Shown in pieces: positions 1 to 7,581 of a stretch of 24,805 bases of DNA (the first letter of the stretch is position 1; each line of letters begins with the position of its first letter). The notes beneath the pieces are model-generated. The model was not told the origin of the DNA and made no database searches. It saw only the letters and a program-made list of their open reading frames with translations. Source of the stretch: Thiocapsa sp035467215 (GTDB lineage: Bacteria; Pseudomonadota; Gammaproteobacteria; Chromatiales; Chromatiaceae); contig NZ_DATITZ010000016.1 of NCBI RefSeq assembly GCF_035467215.1, forward strand, positions 1 to 24,805, written 5' to 3'. The translations under genes and the position numbers were made by a program.

Positions 1-137
1 GAACGGCAGAGCAAGAGGCTTGAAACGAACGGGTTTCGCATCGGTCTAGGGTCCGGGCGGCTGAGGGATCGGGAGCGCGAGCGAGCTGTCCGCATTGCGC
101 CGGGTACAACTATGCGGGCCGAATCGGCTCATGACCA

Positions 138-144
138 GAGAGGA
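138..144 (+). promoter_or_regulatory. Ribosome binding site favouring a GTG start at 151
   Basis: A purine-rich GAGAGGA lies six bases before the GTG at 151. The two upstream in-frame ATG codons (112 and 145) have no such spacing; the 145 ATG directly abuts this motif. It is the reason for starting the ChaN-like protein at 151. Confidence 0.45.
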
Positions 145-150
145 ATGTTC

Positions 151-1338
151 GTGTCCTATTTTCAATTATCGGCCTTCGTCGTTACTGCCGTGCTGGTGTC
201 CGGGGCCTGTGCAGGAACCGAGTCCGCGGCCCCGCACGCAACTTCTGCACAAGCCGGCGCGCAAGCGGCTTCGGCGCAGGCGCCGGACCCCGGCACCCGC
301 GTGCTGGATCTCGGCGCGCTCTCGGACATGAGCGACCTGCTCGACCGGATCGCCGATCGGCGCGTGGTCTTCGTCGGCGAGAGCCATGACCGCTACGAGG
401 ACCACCTCAATCAGCTGGCCGTGATCGACGGGTTGCAGACACGCGGAAAATCCCTTGCGATCGGGATGGAGTTCTTCCAGCAGCCCTATCAGGCGGCGAT
501 CGACGCCTATGTCGCGGGCGAGATCGACGAGGCGGAATTTCTCCGTCGCACGGAATATTTCGACCGCTGGCGTTTTGACTACCGGCTCTATCGACCCATC
601 CTCCGCTTCGCCCGCGAGCACGGCATCCCCGTCATCGCCCTGAACCTCGAGGCCGAGCTGACCCGGCGCGTGGGCGAGGTCGGCATCGCGGGTCTGACCG
701 AGGCCGAGCGCGCACGCATCCCGGCCGAGATCGATCGCAGCGACCCGACTTACCGCGAGCGTATCGAGGCGGTCTTTGCGATGCACCCGAGCGAGCGCAA
801 GCAGGACGTGGAGAATTTCCTCGACGTCCAGCTCCTCTGGGACGAGGGGATGGCCGAGCGCGCGGCAGACTATCTGAAGGCGAACCCGGAGCGCACGCTT
901 GTCGTGTTGGCCGGCTCGGGGCATGTCGAATACGGTCAGGGGATCCCGAGTCGGCTGACGCGCCGCCTCGATGTGCCGACGGTGACGATTCTCAACGGGA
1001 CCCAGCGCGACATGGATCCGGCCGCGGCGGACTTCTTCCTCTATCCGCAGGAGATTGCGCTGCCCGCGTCCGGCCTGCTCGGGGTCATGCTCGAATCGGG
1101 CGTCGATCGCGGCGGCGCTTTGATCCAAGGGTTCGCCGAGTCCAGCGGTGCGAAGGACGCGGGCATCCAGGAAGGGGACCGCATCGTGCAGATCGGCGAT
1201 CAACCGGTGAGCGCCTACGCCGATGTGCGTATCGCCTTGCTCGACAAGGGGCCAGGGGAAAAAATGCCGGTCGAGGTCCTGCGCGAGCGCAAGCTCGGCG
1301 CAGACCAGCGGCTGAGCTTCCAGGTGGAGCTGCGTTGA
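151..1338 (+). CDS. ChaN-like haem-binding-type protein with C-terminal PDZ domain
   Basis: This looks like an exported protein of the ChaN/Tiki-like family, whose E. coli member is an iron-regulated, haem-binding outer-membrane lipoprotein. The N-terminus is a hydrophobic export signal ending in V-S-G-A-C; the Cys near residue 20 could be lipidated, although the lipobox is imperfect. A low-complexity Ala/Gln/Pro linker follows to about residue 48. The ChaN core shows FVGESHD (about 74-80), an E-D-H four residues later, and an IGMEFFQ motif. About the last 85 residues form a PDZ-like domain (GALIQGF..SGAKDAGIQEGDRIVQIGDQPV), not part of the minimal ChaN protein, which suggests a peptide-binding or envelope scaffolding role. 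GTG 151 is chosen from its ribosome binding site; ATG 112 and ATG 145 are alternatives. Its stop overlaps a possible TTG start of the next gene, so the two are probably co-transcribed. The family call is firm; the ligand is unknown. Confidence 0.85.
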   Translation: MSYFQLSAFVVTAVLVSGACAGTESAAPHATSAQAGAQAASAQAPDPGTRVLDLGALSDMSDLLDRIADRRVVFVGESHDRYEDHLNQLAVIDGLQTRGKSLAIGMEFFQQPYQAAIDAYVAGEIDEAEFLRRTEYFDRWRFDYRLYRPILRFAREHGIPVIALNLEAELTRRVGEVGIAGLTEAERARIPAEIDRSDPTYRERIEAVFAMHPSERKQDVENFLDVQLLWDEGMAERAADYLKANPERTLVVLAGSGHVEYGQGIPSRLTRRLDVPTVTILNGTQRDMDPAAADFFLYPQEIALPASGLLGVMLESGVDRGGALIQGFAESSGAKDAGIQEGDRIVQIGDQPVSAYADVRIALLDKGPGEKMPVEVLRERKLGADQRLSFQVELR

Positions 1339-1343
1339 GCCAC

Positions 1344-2699
1344 ATGCGACCCGAGCTGCTCTCGCCCGCGGGCTCGCCGCAGGCCATGCGTTATGCCTTC
1401 GCCTACGGGGCGGATGCCGTCTATGCGGGTCTGCCCAGATACAGTCTGCGGGTGCGCAACAATGCGTTCGACGGGGCGACGCTCGCGAGCGCCATCACAG
1501 AGGCGCACGCGATCGGCAAGCGATTCTATCTGGCCGCCAACATCCTCTCCCACGGGGCGAAGCTCAAGAGCTTCGTCGCGGACCTTGAGCCGATCCTCGC
1601 GATGGGTCCGGATGCCCTGATCATGGCCGATCCCGGCCTGATCATGCTGGTACGCGAGCGTTGGCCGGACCAGCCGATCCATCTCTCGGTGCAGGCGAAT
1701 ACCACCAATGCCGCGGCTGTGCGCTTCTGGGCATCACAGGGGGTCTCGCGGGTCATCCTCTCGCGCGAGCTGTCGCTGGACGAGGTGGCCGAGATCCGCG
1801 CCGCCTGTCCCGACGTGGAGCTCGAGGTCTTCGTGCACGGCGCGCTCTGTATCGCCTACTCGGGGCGCTGTCTGTTGTCGGGCTACTTCAATCATCGCGA
1901 CGCCAACCAGGGCGCCTGCACCAATGCGTGCCGTTGGGACTATCGGGTGGCGAGCGCGGCGTCGACCGAGCCGCTTGCGGCATCAACGGACTTGTCCATG
2001 AACGTCACGGGCAACAACAGGGACGCGCCGCGGCATCCGGCCGCCGACGAGGTCTATCTGCTCGAAGAGCGCGAGCGTCCGGGCTCCTATCTGCCGATCT
2101 TCGAGGACGAGGAGGGGACCTATATCCTCAACTCGCGCGATCTGCGCGCGGTCGAGCATGTCGCGCGGTTGGTGTCGATGGGAATCGATTCGCTGAAGAT
2201 CGAGGGCAGGACCAAGTCGCACTACTATGTCGCGCGCACCGCTCAGGTCTACCGCGCAGCGATCGACGACGCGCTCGCCGGGCGAGCATTCCGCAACGAT
2301 CTGCTGACCGATTTGGAAGGACTCGCCAATCGCGGCTACACCGAGGGCTTCTACCGGCGTCATGCCCCGACCGAGCTTCAGAACTACGACGACGGTGCCT
2401 CGCGCAACCAGCGACAGATCTTTGTCGGCGAGGTCACCGGCACTCGCGACGGCTGGGCCGATGTCCGGGTCAAAAATCGGTTTGCCGTCGGCGACGCGTT
2501 GGAGCTTCTGACCTCCGCCGGAAATCATCGCTTCCGACTGGAGTGCATGAGGAACATCGATGATACGGAGCTTCAGGTCGCGCCGGGCGACGGCTGGGAG
2601 GTGCGCATCCCCGTCCCGCCACCAGCCGCCTCGGCCCTCGACCGGCACGCGCTGCTCACCCGAATGCTGTCCGAGCCCCTCGTTTCATCGACCCTGTAG
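1344..2699 (+). CDS. trhP: tRNA hydroxylation protein TrhP (YegQ), peptidase U32 family
   Basis: This is a U32-family protein that matches E. coli YegQ/TrhP along its whole length (451 residues here). TrhP is needed for prephenate-dependent hydroxylation of the wobble uridine (U34) to 5-hydroxyuridine in a subset of tRNAs. The sequence opens with RPELLSPAGSPQAMRYAFAY and has the family hallmark HLSVQAN, then EVFVHGALC, SGRCLLSGY and NQGACTNACRW, whose clustered cysteines are the expected iron-sulfur ligands. A later SLKIEGRTKS motif is also typical. ATG 1344 aligns with the E. coli start. A TTG at 1335 has a better-spaced GGAG and overlaps the upstream stop codon, so coupled initiation there is possible. 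A short extra stretch after the cysteine cluster (about residues 205-240) is variable in the family. The function is inferred from homology. Confidence 0.95.
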   Translation: MRPELLSPAGSPQAMRYAFAYGADAVYAGLPRYSLRVRNNAFDGATLASAITEAHAIGKRFYLAANILSHGAKLKSFVADLEPILAMGPDALIMADPGLIMLVRERWPDQPIHLSVQANTTNAAAVRFWASQGVSRVILSRELSLDEVAEIRAACPDVELEVFVHGALCIAYSGRCLLSGYFNHRDANQGACTNACRWDYRVASAASTEPLAASTDLSMNVTGNNRDAPRHPAADEVYLLEERERPGSYLPIFEDEEGTYILNSRDLRAVEHVARLVSMGIDSLKIEGRTKSHYYVARTAQVYRAAIDDALAGRAFRNDLLTDLEGLANRGYTEGFYRRHAPTELQNYDDGASRNQRQIFVGEVTGTRDGWADVRVKNRFAVGDALELLTSAGNHRFRLECMRNIDDTELQVAPGDGWEVRIPVPPPAASALDRHALLTRMLSEPLVSSTL

Positions 2700-2745
2700 G
2701 TCGTGCCGATGTTAGGAAGCACAAGGATCCGCCGGAGACCGGGCT

Positions 2746-2830
2746 TAAACCGCGCCATCTCCAGCGGCCGTCAAATCTGCCGGGACCGATCCAATCCAAA
2801 AACATCGCATACCGCGCTGGGCGCGGTTTA
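2746..2830. repeat. REPIN-like inverted-repeat element, copy 1
   Basis: This 85-bp segment begins TAAACCGCGCC and ends GGCGCGGTTTA on the + strand, an inverted repeat at its ends. The right end also folds on itself (ACCGCGC-TGG-GCGCGGT). Its last 25 bases (with one more base, 2807-2831) are identical to 23991-24015. The final TTA is the stop codon of ycgN on the minus strand. Four other copies of the same length class lie in the window. Confidence 0.7.
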
Positions 2831-3307
2831 GCGGATCCAATCGATGAGATGCATCAGCGGGTCGGTCTTCGGCCCCGGCTTGATGGCCCGTCCGTAAAGG
2901 CTTTGCCCGGCTTCCAAGACGGAATCCGGATCGCCGGTGTTCAGCGGATGCCAGCTCGGCAACGGCTGGCCCTCGGCCAACAGCCGGTAGGCGCAGGTCT
3001 CCGGAAGCCACCGCGAGTACGCTAGGGCCGCGGGTGTCAGGGTGACGCAATCGGGCATGCGCCGCGCTCGATCGGCGTAATCGCTGCACCGGCAGGTGTC
3101 GAGATCCAAAAGCGCGCAGGCGACGCGCGAATAGATGATGTCCCCGGTCTCCTCTTCCTCGAACTTCTCCAGACAGCATTTCGCGCAGCCGTCGCAGAGC
3201 GACTCCCACTGCTCGGGGCTCATGGCGGGGAGCGGGGTCGTTTCCCAGAATCTTTCCACGTCAACAGCAGGGCTTTCATCGAGCTCACTCATGTCCGGCA
3301 TATCCAC
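2828..3307 (-). CDS. ycgN: YcgN family cysteine cluster protein (UPF0260)
   Basis: This is a 159-residue protein of the YcgN/UPF0260 family, related to the CxxCxxCC zinc/iron-chelating group. It has LCDGCAKCCLEKF near residues 37-49, then a run of further cysteines (VACALLDLDTCRCSDY, MPDC, ETCAYRLL) and the typical WHPLNTG segment. The cysteines suggest metal or cluster binding; no biochemical role is established. A GTG at 3307 gives the longest form, and ATG codons at 3301 and 3292 are plausible alternatives. The stop codon TAA is the terminal triplet of a REPIN-like element, so the gene end and the repeat end coincide. It is transcribed away from ogt across a 480-bp intergenic region. Confidence 0.92.
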   Translation of the reverse strand: MDMPDMSELDESPAVDVERFWETTPLPAMSPEQWESLCDGCAKCCLEKFEEEETGDIIYSRVACALLDLDTCRCSDYADRARRMPDCVTLTPAALAYSRWLPETCAYRLLAEGQPLPSWHPLNTGDPDSVLEAGQSLYGRAIKPGPKTDPLMHLIDWIR

Positions 3308-3790
3308 AGGTCACTGATTTCGCCTATATTGACCGATCCGCACGGTCGATGCACCCGCATCGGGCGAGCCCGCGGTTGGATTACGATCCGGTGAGTCCGG
3401 TCTCGGCTCTTCGCAACGGGTCCTGATCGGACCGGCGTTCATCTTCGGGGACTTGACTTTTCTGCGAATCCGAATCAAGCCGCAGAGACGTTATGCACAC
3501 CGACGCACGTCGCCAAAAGGGACACTCAAAAACCCCGTGCCTGCGCGTTCATTTTCCGAGAAAATCTTTAGTCTATTGATTTTAATGTTATTATATCTTC
3601 GTCTTTGGTCTTTGGCTTTCGAAAAAACAGTGACATGGCCGCTGTCCTCATGTCCTATCGCACAAGTCGCCCACAGGCTTATCCACAGGCTGGCGTTGCC
3701 TTTTCCGGCGCAGCGGTGCGGTTTAAGATGAAGTCGACCTCGCGTCGGTCGAAGACCAAATGCCGAGACACCGTCGGAGGGAGACACACC
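3308..3790. other. Long intergenic region between ycgN and ogt
   Basis: I see no convincing gene in these 483 bases. Open frames of up to about 90 codons lack a good start and encode a low-complexity stretch produced by the AT-rich patch. Bases about 3550-3625 are strikingly AT-rich for this genome. A perfect DnaA-box sequence follows at 3679, and an imperfect inverted repeat (ATTGACCG/CGGTCGAT) lies at about 3329-3351 near the ycgN start, where it could be an operator. A single GTGCGGTTTAAG at about 3717-3728 resembles one REP end without a partner. A strong ribosome binding site for ogt (GGAGGGAGA) ends the region. Confidence 0.5.
3679..3687 (+). promoter_or_regulatory. DnaA-box-like nonamer
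   Basis: TTATCCACA matches the strong DnaA box consensus exactly. It lies within a CCACAGGCT repeat and about 55 bases after the AT-rich patch. A second near-match (ATATCCACA) overlaps the ycgN start at about 3299-3307. No dnaA, dnaN or parAB gene is nearby, so this is a motif match only. Confidence 0.3.
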
Positions 3791-4270
3791 ATGCCGCAGA
3801 CTCTGCTCAAGACCCCCATCGGCCCGATCGCCATCCATTGGGACGGCGAAACTCTGACCGGCGTCGATCTGGACCCGCCGGCCGGGGGTGCCGACGCGGG
3901 CTTTGAAACGATGCCGTCGGCCATCCGGCAACAGCTCGCGGCCTACTTCCAGCATGGCTCGGCGGGTTTCGATCTCCCGGTCGCGCTGGTCGGCACAGAG
4001 TTCCAACAACGTGTCTGGGCCGAGCTGCGGCGGATCCCCTCGGGCGAGACACGCACCTACGGCGAGATCGCGCGAGGACTCGGGAGCGCCCCGCGTGCGG
4101 TCGGACAGGCCTGTCGCGCCAACCCCTGTCCGATCGTGGTGCCCTGCCATCGAGTGGTCGCGGTCAACGGCCTCGGCGGTTTCTCCGGAGACACGAGCGG
4201 GCGCAAGCTGGAGGCCAAGCGCTGGCTGCTTAACCACGAAGCCCATAAACCGCGTCCGCGGTCCGAATAG
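3791..4270 (+). CDS. ogt: Methylated-DNA--protein-cysteine methyltransferase
   Basis: This suicide repair protein transfers the alkyl group from O6-alkylguanine (and O4-alkylthymine) to its own cysteine. The 159-residue length is normal for Ogt. The C-terminal domain shows FQQRVWAELRRIPSGETRTYGEIA (the DNA-binding helix-turn-helix region), then the active-site PCHRVV with Cys119, and GLGGFSG further on. ATG 3791 is chosen because GGAGGGAGA sits about 7-9 bases upstream and the protein then begins just before the N-terminal domain; longer upstream extensions are in frame but unlikely. The last eight residues (HKPRPRSE) and the stop codon lie inside a REPIN-like element beginning at 4246, so that insertion appears to have replaced the original C-terminus. 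Conserved residues end before this tail, so the enzyme should be active. Confidence 0.95.
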   Translation: MPQTLLKTPIGPIAIHWDGETLTGVDLDPPAGGADAGFETMPSAIRQQLAAYFQHGSAGFDLPVALVGTEFQQRVWAELRRIPSGETRTYGEIARGLGSAPRAVGQACRANPCPIVVPCHRVVAVNGLGGFSGDTSGRKLEAKRWLLNHEAHKPRPRSE

Positions 4271-4329
4271 GCATTTGAGCCGGGCCCGCTGCCGGAGTAT
4301 CCCCGTGGACTTTCCCCTGACGCGGTTTA
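4246..4329. repeat. REPIN-like inverted-repeat element, copy 2
   Basis: This 84-bp segment begins TAAACCGCGTCC and ends GACGCGGTTTA. Its ends are an 11-bp perfect inverted repeat, while the interior does not resemble the other copies. It starts inside the 3' end of ogt and ends one base before the ATG of a small ORF upstream of xerD. Confidence 0.7.
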
Positions 4330-4330
4330 G

Positions 4331-4471
4331 ATGAAAAAGAAAAAAGCAGTCAATCATTCAAATCGCGTCCGCTTGGACGTTCGCGGGTTGCTGCAAAGAC
4401 AACCGGCCCGGTTTGTGAACATCGCCCAACCGGGGATGACGCACTCGCACAGCGCGGGAGATGCGGTTTAA
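4331..4471 (+). CDS. Possible 46-residue small ORF overlapping the xerD start
   Basis: An ATG directly after the repeat opens a 46-codon frame beginning MKKKKAVNHSNRV, very basic at its N-terminus, and ending HSHSAGDAV. Its TAA stop overlaps the xerD ATG (TAATG), the geometry seen in translational coupling. Against it, there is no visible ribosome binding site, the composition is not typical of a folded protein, and no family is recognisable. It could be a leader ORF for xerD or chance. Confidence 0.25.
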   Translation: MKKKKAVNHSNRVRLDVRGLLQRQPARFVNIAQPGMTHSHSAGDAV

Positions 4472-5367
4472 TGCCCCCGGATTCGGGGGTCATCGAGGGT
4501 TTCGCCGACGCACTCTGGCTCGAGCGGGGTCTGAGCCCGAATACGCTGGCGGCCTATCAATCGGACCTCCGCGCCTTTGCCGCCTGGGTCGCGCGCGAGC
4601 GTGGTCGCTCGCTGATCGAGGCGCAACGCCTCGATCTGCTGGATTATCTGGTTGTCCTCTCGCACGAGGGCCGCAAGCCGCGCTCGAGTGCGCGTCTATT
4701 GTCCTGTCTACGCCAGTTCTATCAATATCTGCTGCGGCGCGGTGTAATCCGTGACGATCCGAGTGCTCGTGTCGAGGCGCCGAAGCTGGGTCGCCCGCTA
4801 CCCAAGAGTCTGAGCGAGCTCGAGGTGGAGGCGCTGTTGGGAGCACCGGACACCGCCGATGCGCGGGGGCACCGGGATCGCACCATGCTCGAGGTGCTCT
4901 ATGCGAGCGGTCTGCGGGTGACCGAGCTGGTGACCCTGACGACGGGCCAGGTCGGCTTGACTCAAGGCGTCGTGCGGATCGTCGGCAAGGGCGACAAGGA
5001 ACGCCTGGTGCCGCTCGGAGAGGAGGCGACATCCTGGCTGCTGGACTATCTGCGCGGACCACGTGCCGAGCTGCTCGGCGGTCGCGTGACCGACTATCTT
5101 TTCCCGACCTGCCGCAGCGAGTGCATGACGCGTCAGGCGTTCTGGCTCTTGATCAAGCGCTACGCGCTCGAGGCGGGTGTCTTCAAACCCCTGTCGCCCC
5201 ACACCCTGCGCCACGCTTTCGCCACCCACCTGCTCAACCACGGCGCGGATCTGCGGGTCGTTCAGATGCTCCTGGGCCACAGCGACCTTTCAACCACGCA
5301 GATCTACACCCATGTTGCCCGTGAGCGTTTGAAGCAGCTCCATGCACGCCATCATCCACGTGGATAA
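4471..5367 (+). CDS. xerD: Tyrosine recombinase XerD
   Basis: XerD works with XerC at the dif site, under FtsK control, to resolve chromosome dimers during cell division. The 298-residue length is standard. The N-terminal SAM-like core-binding domain covers about 1-90, including LSPNTLAAYQSDLRAF. All catalytic residues are visible: Arg149 (SGLRVTEL), Lys173 (GKGDKERLVPL), His244 and Arg247 (HTLRHAFATHLL), His270 (LLGHSD) and the nucleophile Tyr279 (TTQIYTHV). The ending RLKQLHARHHPRG is diagnostic of XerD rather than XerC. GGGAG lies about 10 bases before the ATG. A short ORF ends on its start codon (TAATG). It is not linked to an integron or phage, so this is the housekeeping recombinase. 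Confidence 0.96.
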   Translation: MPPDSGVIEGFADALWLERGLSPNTLAAYQSDLRAFAAWVARERGRSLIEAQRLDLLDYLVVLSHEGRKPRSSARLLSCLRQFYQYLLRRGVIRDDPSARVEAPKLGRPLPKSLSELEVEALLGAPDTADARGHRDRTMLEVLYASGLRVTELVTLTTGQVGLTQGVVRIVGKGDKERLVPLGEEATSWLLDYLRGPRAELLGGRVTDYLFPTCRSECMTRQAFWLLIKRYALEAGVFKPLSPHTLRHAFATHLLNHGADLRVVQMLLGHSDLSTTQIYTHVARERLKQLHARHHPRG

Positions 5368-5457
5368 TGGGCGGGTGATGTGCGGGCGGTTCGCTTTTGG
5401 CGGCATTTCTCGCACAATGGCCGTCTTGGGTTATTTGCGTGTGGAGTCAGAAAACCT

Positions 5458-5940
5458 ATGCCATCGTTCGACATCGTCTCGGAAATCGACCTGCAGGAGG
5501 TCCGCAACGCGGTCGACCAGGCCAACCGCGAGATCGACACCCGCTTCGACTTCAAGGGCGTGAAGGCGAGCTTCGAGCTGAGCGACGGGAAGATCCTGAT
5601 GATCGGCGAGCAGGAATTTCACCTGCAGCAGATGATGGATATCCTTCGCCAGAAGCTGGTCAAACGAAAGATCGATCTCTCGTCGCTCGATCCCGGTGAC
5701 CCGGTCTCGAATCTCAGTGCCGCCCGACAGGAGATCGCGCTCAAGCAAGGCGTCGACAGCGAGACCGCCAAGCGCATGGTCAAGGCGATCAAGGCGAGTA
5801 AAACCAAGGTGCAGGCACAGATCCAGGGCGACCAAGTCCGTGTCTCCGGAAAAAAACGCGATGACCTCCAGGAAGCAATCGCCCTGCTGCGCGGCGAAGA
5901 CTGGGGTCTGCCGATCCAGTTCACCAACTTCAGAGATTAA
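5458..5940 (+). CDS. yajQ: YajQ family nucleotide-binding protein
   Basis: This is a 160-residue YajQ/UPF0234 protein. Members bind nucleotides or nucleic acid, and some Pseudomonas, Xanthomonas and Stenotrophomonas homologues bind cyclic di-GMP. It shows the typical start PSFDIVSEIDLQEVRNAVDQ, then DTRFDFKG, the QKLVKRKID segment, and the ending EDWGLPIQFTNFRD. The family has two ferredoxin-like halves. GGAG about 11 bases upstream supports ATG 5458. The 90-base gap after xerD probably carries its promoter, and dsbC follows after only seven bases, so the two are likely co-transcribed. The link to cyclic di-GMP is only a family possibility here. Confidence 0.95.
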   Translation: MPSFDIVSEIDLQEVRNAVDQANREIDTRFDFKGVKASFELSDGKILMIGEQEFHLQQMMDILRQKLVKRKIDLSSLDPGDPVSNLSAARQEIALKQGVDSETAKRMVKAIKASKTKVQAQIQGDQVRVSGKKRDDLQEAIALLRGEDWGLPIQFTNFRD

Positions 5941-5947
5941 GAATCCA

Positions 5948-6682
5948 ATGATCAAAGCCAGAGTTTCCGCGCTCGCCCTTGCCGCCCTGATGCTCGCCGC
6001 GCAGTCCGCGTGGGCGTCGCCCGAGAAGACCATCCGGGAGGCCCTGGGCAAGATCGTTCCGGGCGTCGAGATCGACAGCGTGACAGCCTCCCCCGTGGAC
6101 GGGCTCTACGAGGTCATGATCGGCACTCAACTCATGTACGTGACTGCCGACGGGCGTTATTTCGTCGACGGGCGGATCGTCGATCTGGAGACGCGAGAGG
6201 ATCTGAGCGAGCCGCGTCTGGCCGGGGCGCGCAAGGGCTTGGTCGATGCGGTCGGCGAGTCTCAGATGGTCGTCTTCGGGCCGGCCGACGCCAAGCACAC
6301 GGTGACCGTCTTCACCGACATCGAGTGCGGCTACTGCCGCAAACTGCACGGCCAGATCGATGAGTATCTGAAAGAAGGCATCCGTGTCCGCTATCTCTTC
6401 TATCCCCGCGCCGGGCAGGGCAGCCCTGCCTACACCGAGGCCGTGTCGGTGTGGTGCGCCGGCGATGCAGACGCCCAGCGTTCGGCCATGACCGAAGCCA
6501 AGGCCGGTAAGCCGATCCCGGAGAAGACCTGTACGAACCCGGTCGATGCACACATGGCCTTGGGCCAGGAGCTCGGTTTGCGCGGGACCCCGGCTATCCT
6601 AACCGAGACCGGCGAGATGATTCCGGGCTACGTGGAGCCCAAGCGCCTAGCGGCCCAGCTCAACGGGGCGCCCGGATCCTGA
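5948..6682 (+). CDS. dsbC: Periplasmic disulfide isomerase DsbC
   Basis: DsbC shuffles wrong disulfides in exported proteins and is kept reduced by DsbD. The 244-residue product begins with a clear signal peptide (residues 1-23, cleavage after AWA). An N-terminal dimerisation domain with the MYVTADGRYFVDGRIVDL segment follows, then a thioredoxin-fold domain with the CGYC active site at residues 127-130 (FTDIECGYCRKLH) and a cis-proline loop RGTPAI. The second, structural cysteine pair of DsbC (VWCAGD and KTCTNP) is also present. The gene begins seven bases after yajQ. A GC-rich hairpin straddles the stop codon. Confidence 0.95.
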   Translation: MIKARVSALALAALMLAAQSAWASPEKTIREALGKIVPGVEIDSVTASPVDGLYEVMIGTQLMYVTADGRYFVDGRIVDLETREDLSEPRLAGARKGLVDAVGESQMVVFGPADAKHTVTVFTDIECGYCRKLHGQIDEYLKEGIRVRYLFYPRAGQGSPAYTEAVSVWCAGDADAQRSAMTEAKAGKPIPEKTCTNPVDAHMALGQELGLRGTPAILTETGEMIPGYVEPKRLAAQLNGAPGS

Positions 6683-6700
6683 GATACGATCCTCGGGCGC
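6668..6700 (+). terminator. GC-rich hairpin across the dsbC stop codon
   Basis: GCGCCCG at 6668-6674 pairs with CGGGCGC at 6694-6700, and GATC pairs with GATC just inside with a small bulge. There is no T-tract, so it may slow the polymerase or mark the 3' end rather than act as a classical intrinsic terminator. Confidence 0.35.
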
Positions 6701-6737
6701 AGGCGATGACGTCGAAGCGCTGCGCAATGGCGTCGTG

Positions 6738-7510
6738 ATGACTCATACACTCGAATATGCCTGGTGCACCGACCGTGGCCGCGTGCGTACGGGCAACGAG
6801 GACGCAGTGGCCGTCGACTCCGCCCTGGGTTTCCTGATCGTGGCGGACGGCATCGGCGGCGCCCGGGCGGGCGAGGTCGCAAGCGCATTGGCGGCAGAGT
6901 TCATTGCCAAGCGCTTTCGAGAGCACATGGCCTATCAAATGCCTTCGGATGCGGCGCAGGCCTTTGTCGAGACGGCGATCCAGGACGCCAATCTCGCCAT
7001 CTGGACACTGAGCAAGGCCGAGCCGGATCTCTCCGGGATGGGGACAACGGTGGTGGCGGGCACCGTCGGCGACGCTTTTGGCTGGCGTTCGGCTACGTCG
7101 GTGATTCGCGCCTGTATCGGTTGCGCGAGGGACGACTGGAGCAGCTCTCGCGCGACCATTCCTTTCTTCAAGAGGTCGTCGATCAAGGGTTCTTCAGCAC
7201 GCGCGAGGACGCACGCCGCTATGGAATCGGAGCCAACATTCTGACCCGCTCACTCGGGTCGTCGCCCAAGGTCAAGGTCTCCGGCGGGGTTGTCGATTTA
7301 GCACGCGGCGACATCTTCCTTTTCTGCACCGACGGACTCACCGGCATGGTCCCGGAAGACCGGCTGTGTCAGGTGCTCACGGCGAGCTTCGGGAACGATC
7401 TCGAGCCCGCCGCCGAGGCGCTGGTGCGGCTCGCCAACGAAAGCGGCGGTAACGACAACATCACGTTGGCGCTGTTGCGGGTCGGCGGGCCGTCGCGCGA
7501 TTCCGGCTGA
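6738..7510 (+). pseudogene. PP2C-type serine/threonine phosphatase, frameshifted
   Basis: The region encodes all landmarks of a bacterial PP2C (PrpC/Stp-like) phosphatase, but in two frames. From ATG 6738 (or GTG 6735) one frame gives TDRGRVRTGNEDA, the metal-binding VADGIGGARAGE, and SGMGTTVVAGTVGDAF. After the four-T run at 7076-7079 the homology moves to the next frame: FGYVGDSRLYRLREG, SRDHSFLQEVVDQG, FLFCTDGLTGMV and SGGNDNITLALLRV. One additional T in that run would join both halves into a protein of about 257 residues. As written, the first frame ends at 7244 after an unrelated tail and would lack essential aspartates. It could be a true single-base deletion, a sequencing or assembly error in a homopolymer, or less likely a frameshifting site. 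The intact protein would dephosphorylate Ser/Thr kinase targets; no kinase gene is in view. Confidence 0.8.
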
Positions 7511-7581
7511 TGAACTTCCTTGTTCGCGATCAGGAAAACTAAGCGAACTAGTTTGCGGTGAGCGGAGGGATACCCGGACGT

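Noticed and set aside
166..1203. A 345-codon minus-strand frame opposite the ChaN-like gene.
   Set aside because: The + strand has signal peptide, GESHD motif, PDZ domain and a ribosome binding site; the antisense product has none of these.
3679..3687. Chromosomal origin of replication.
   Set aside because: There is only one perfect DnaA box, and no dnaA, dnaN, gyrB or parAB neighbours.
3453..3731. A 92-codon frame upstream of ogt with a predicted membrane helix.
   Set aside because: It needs a TTG start without a ribosome binding site, and the hydrophobic stretch comes from translating the AT-rich patch.
7070..7085. Programmed -1 frameshift site in the PP2C gene.
   Set aside because: The codons GCT TTT do not fit the X-XXY-YYZ slippery pattern and PP2C genes are not known to use recoding; an indel or read error is simpler, although not excluded.
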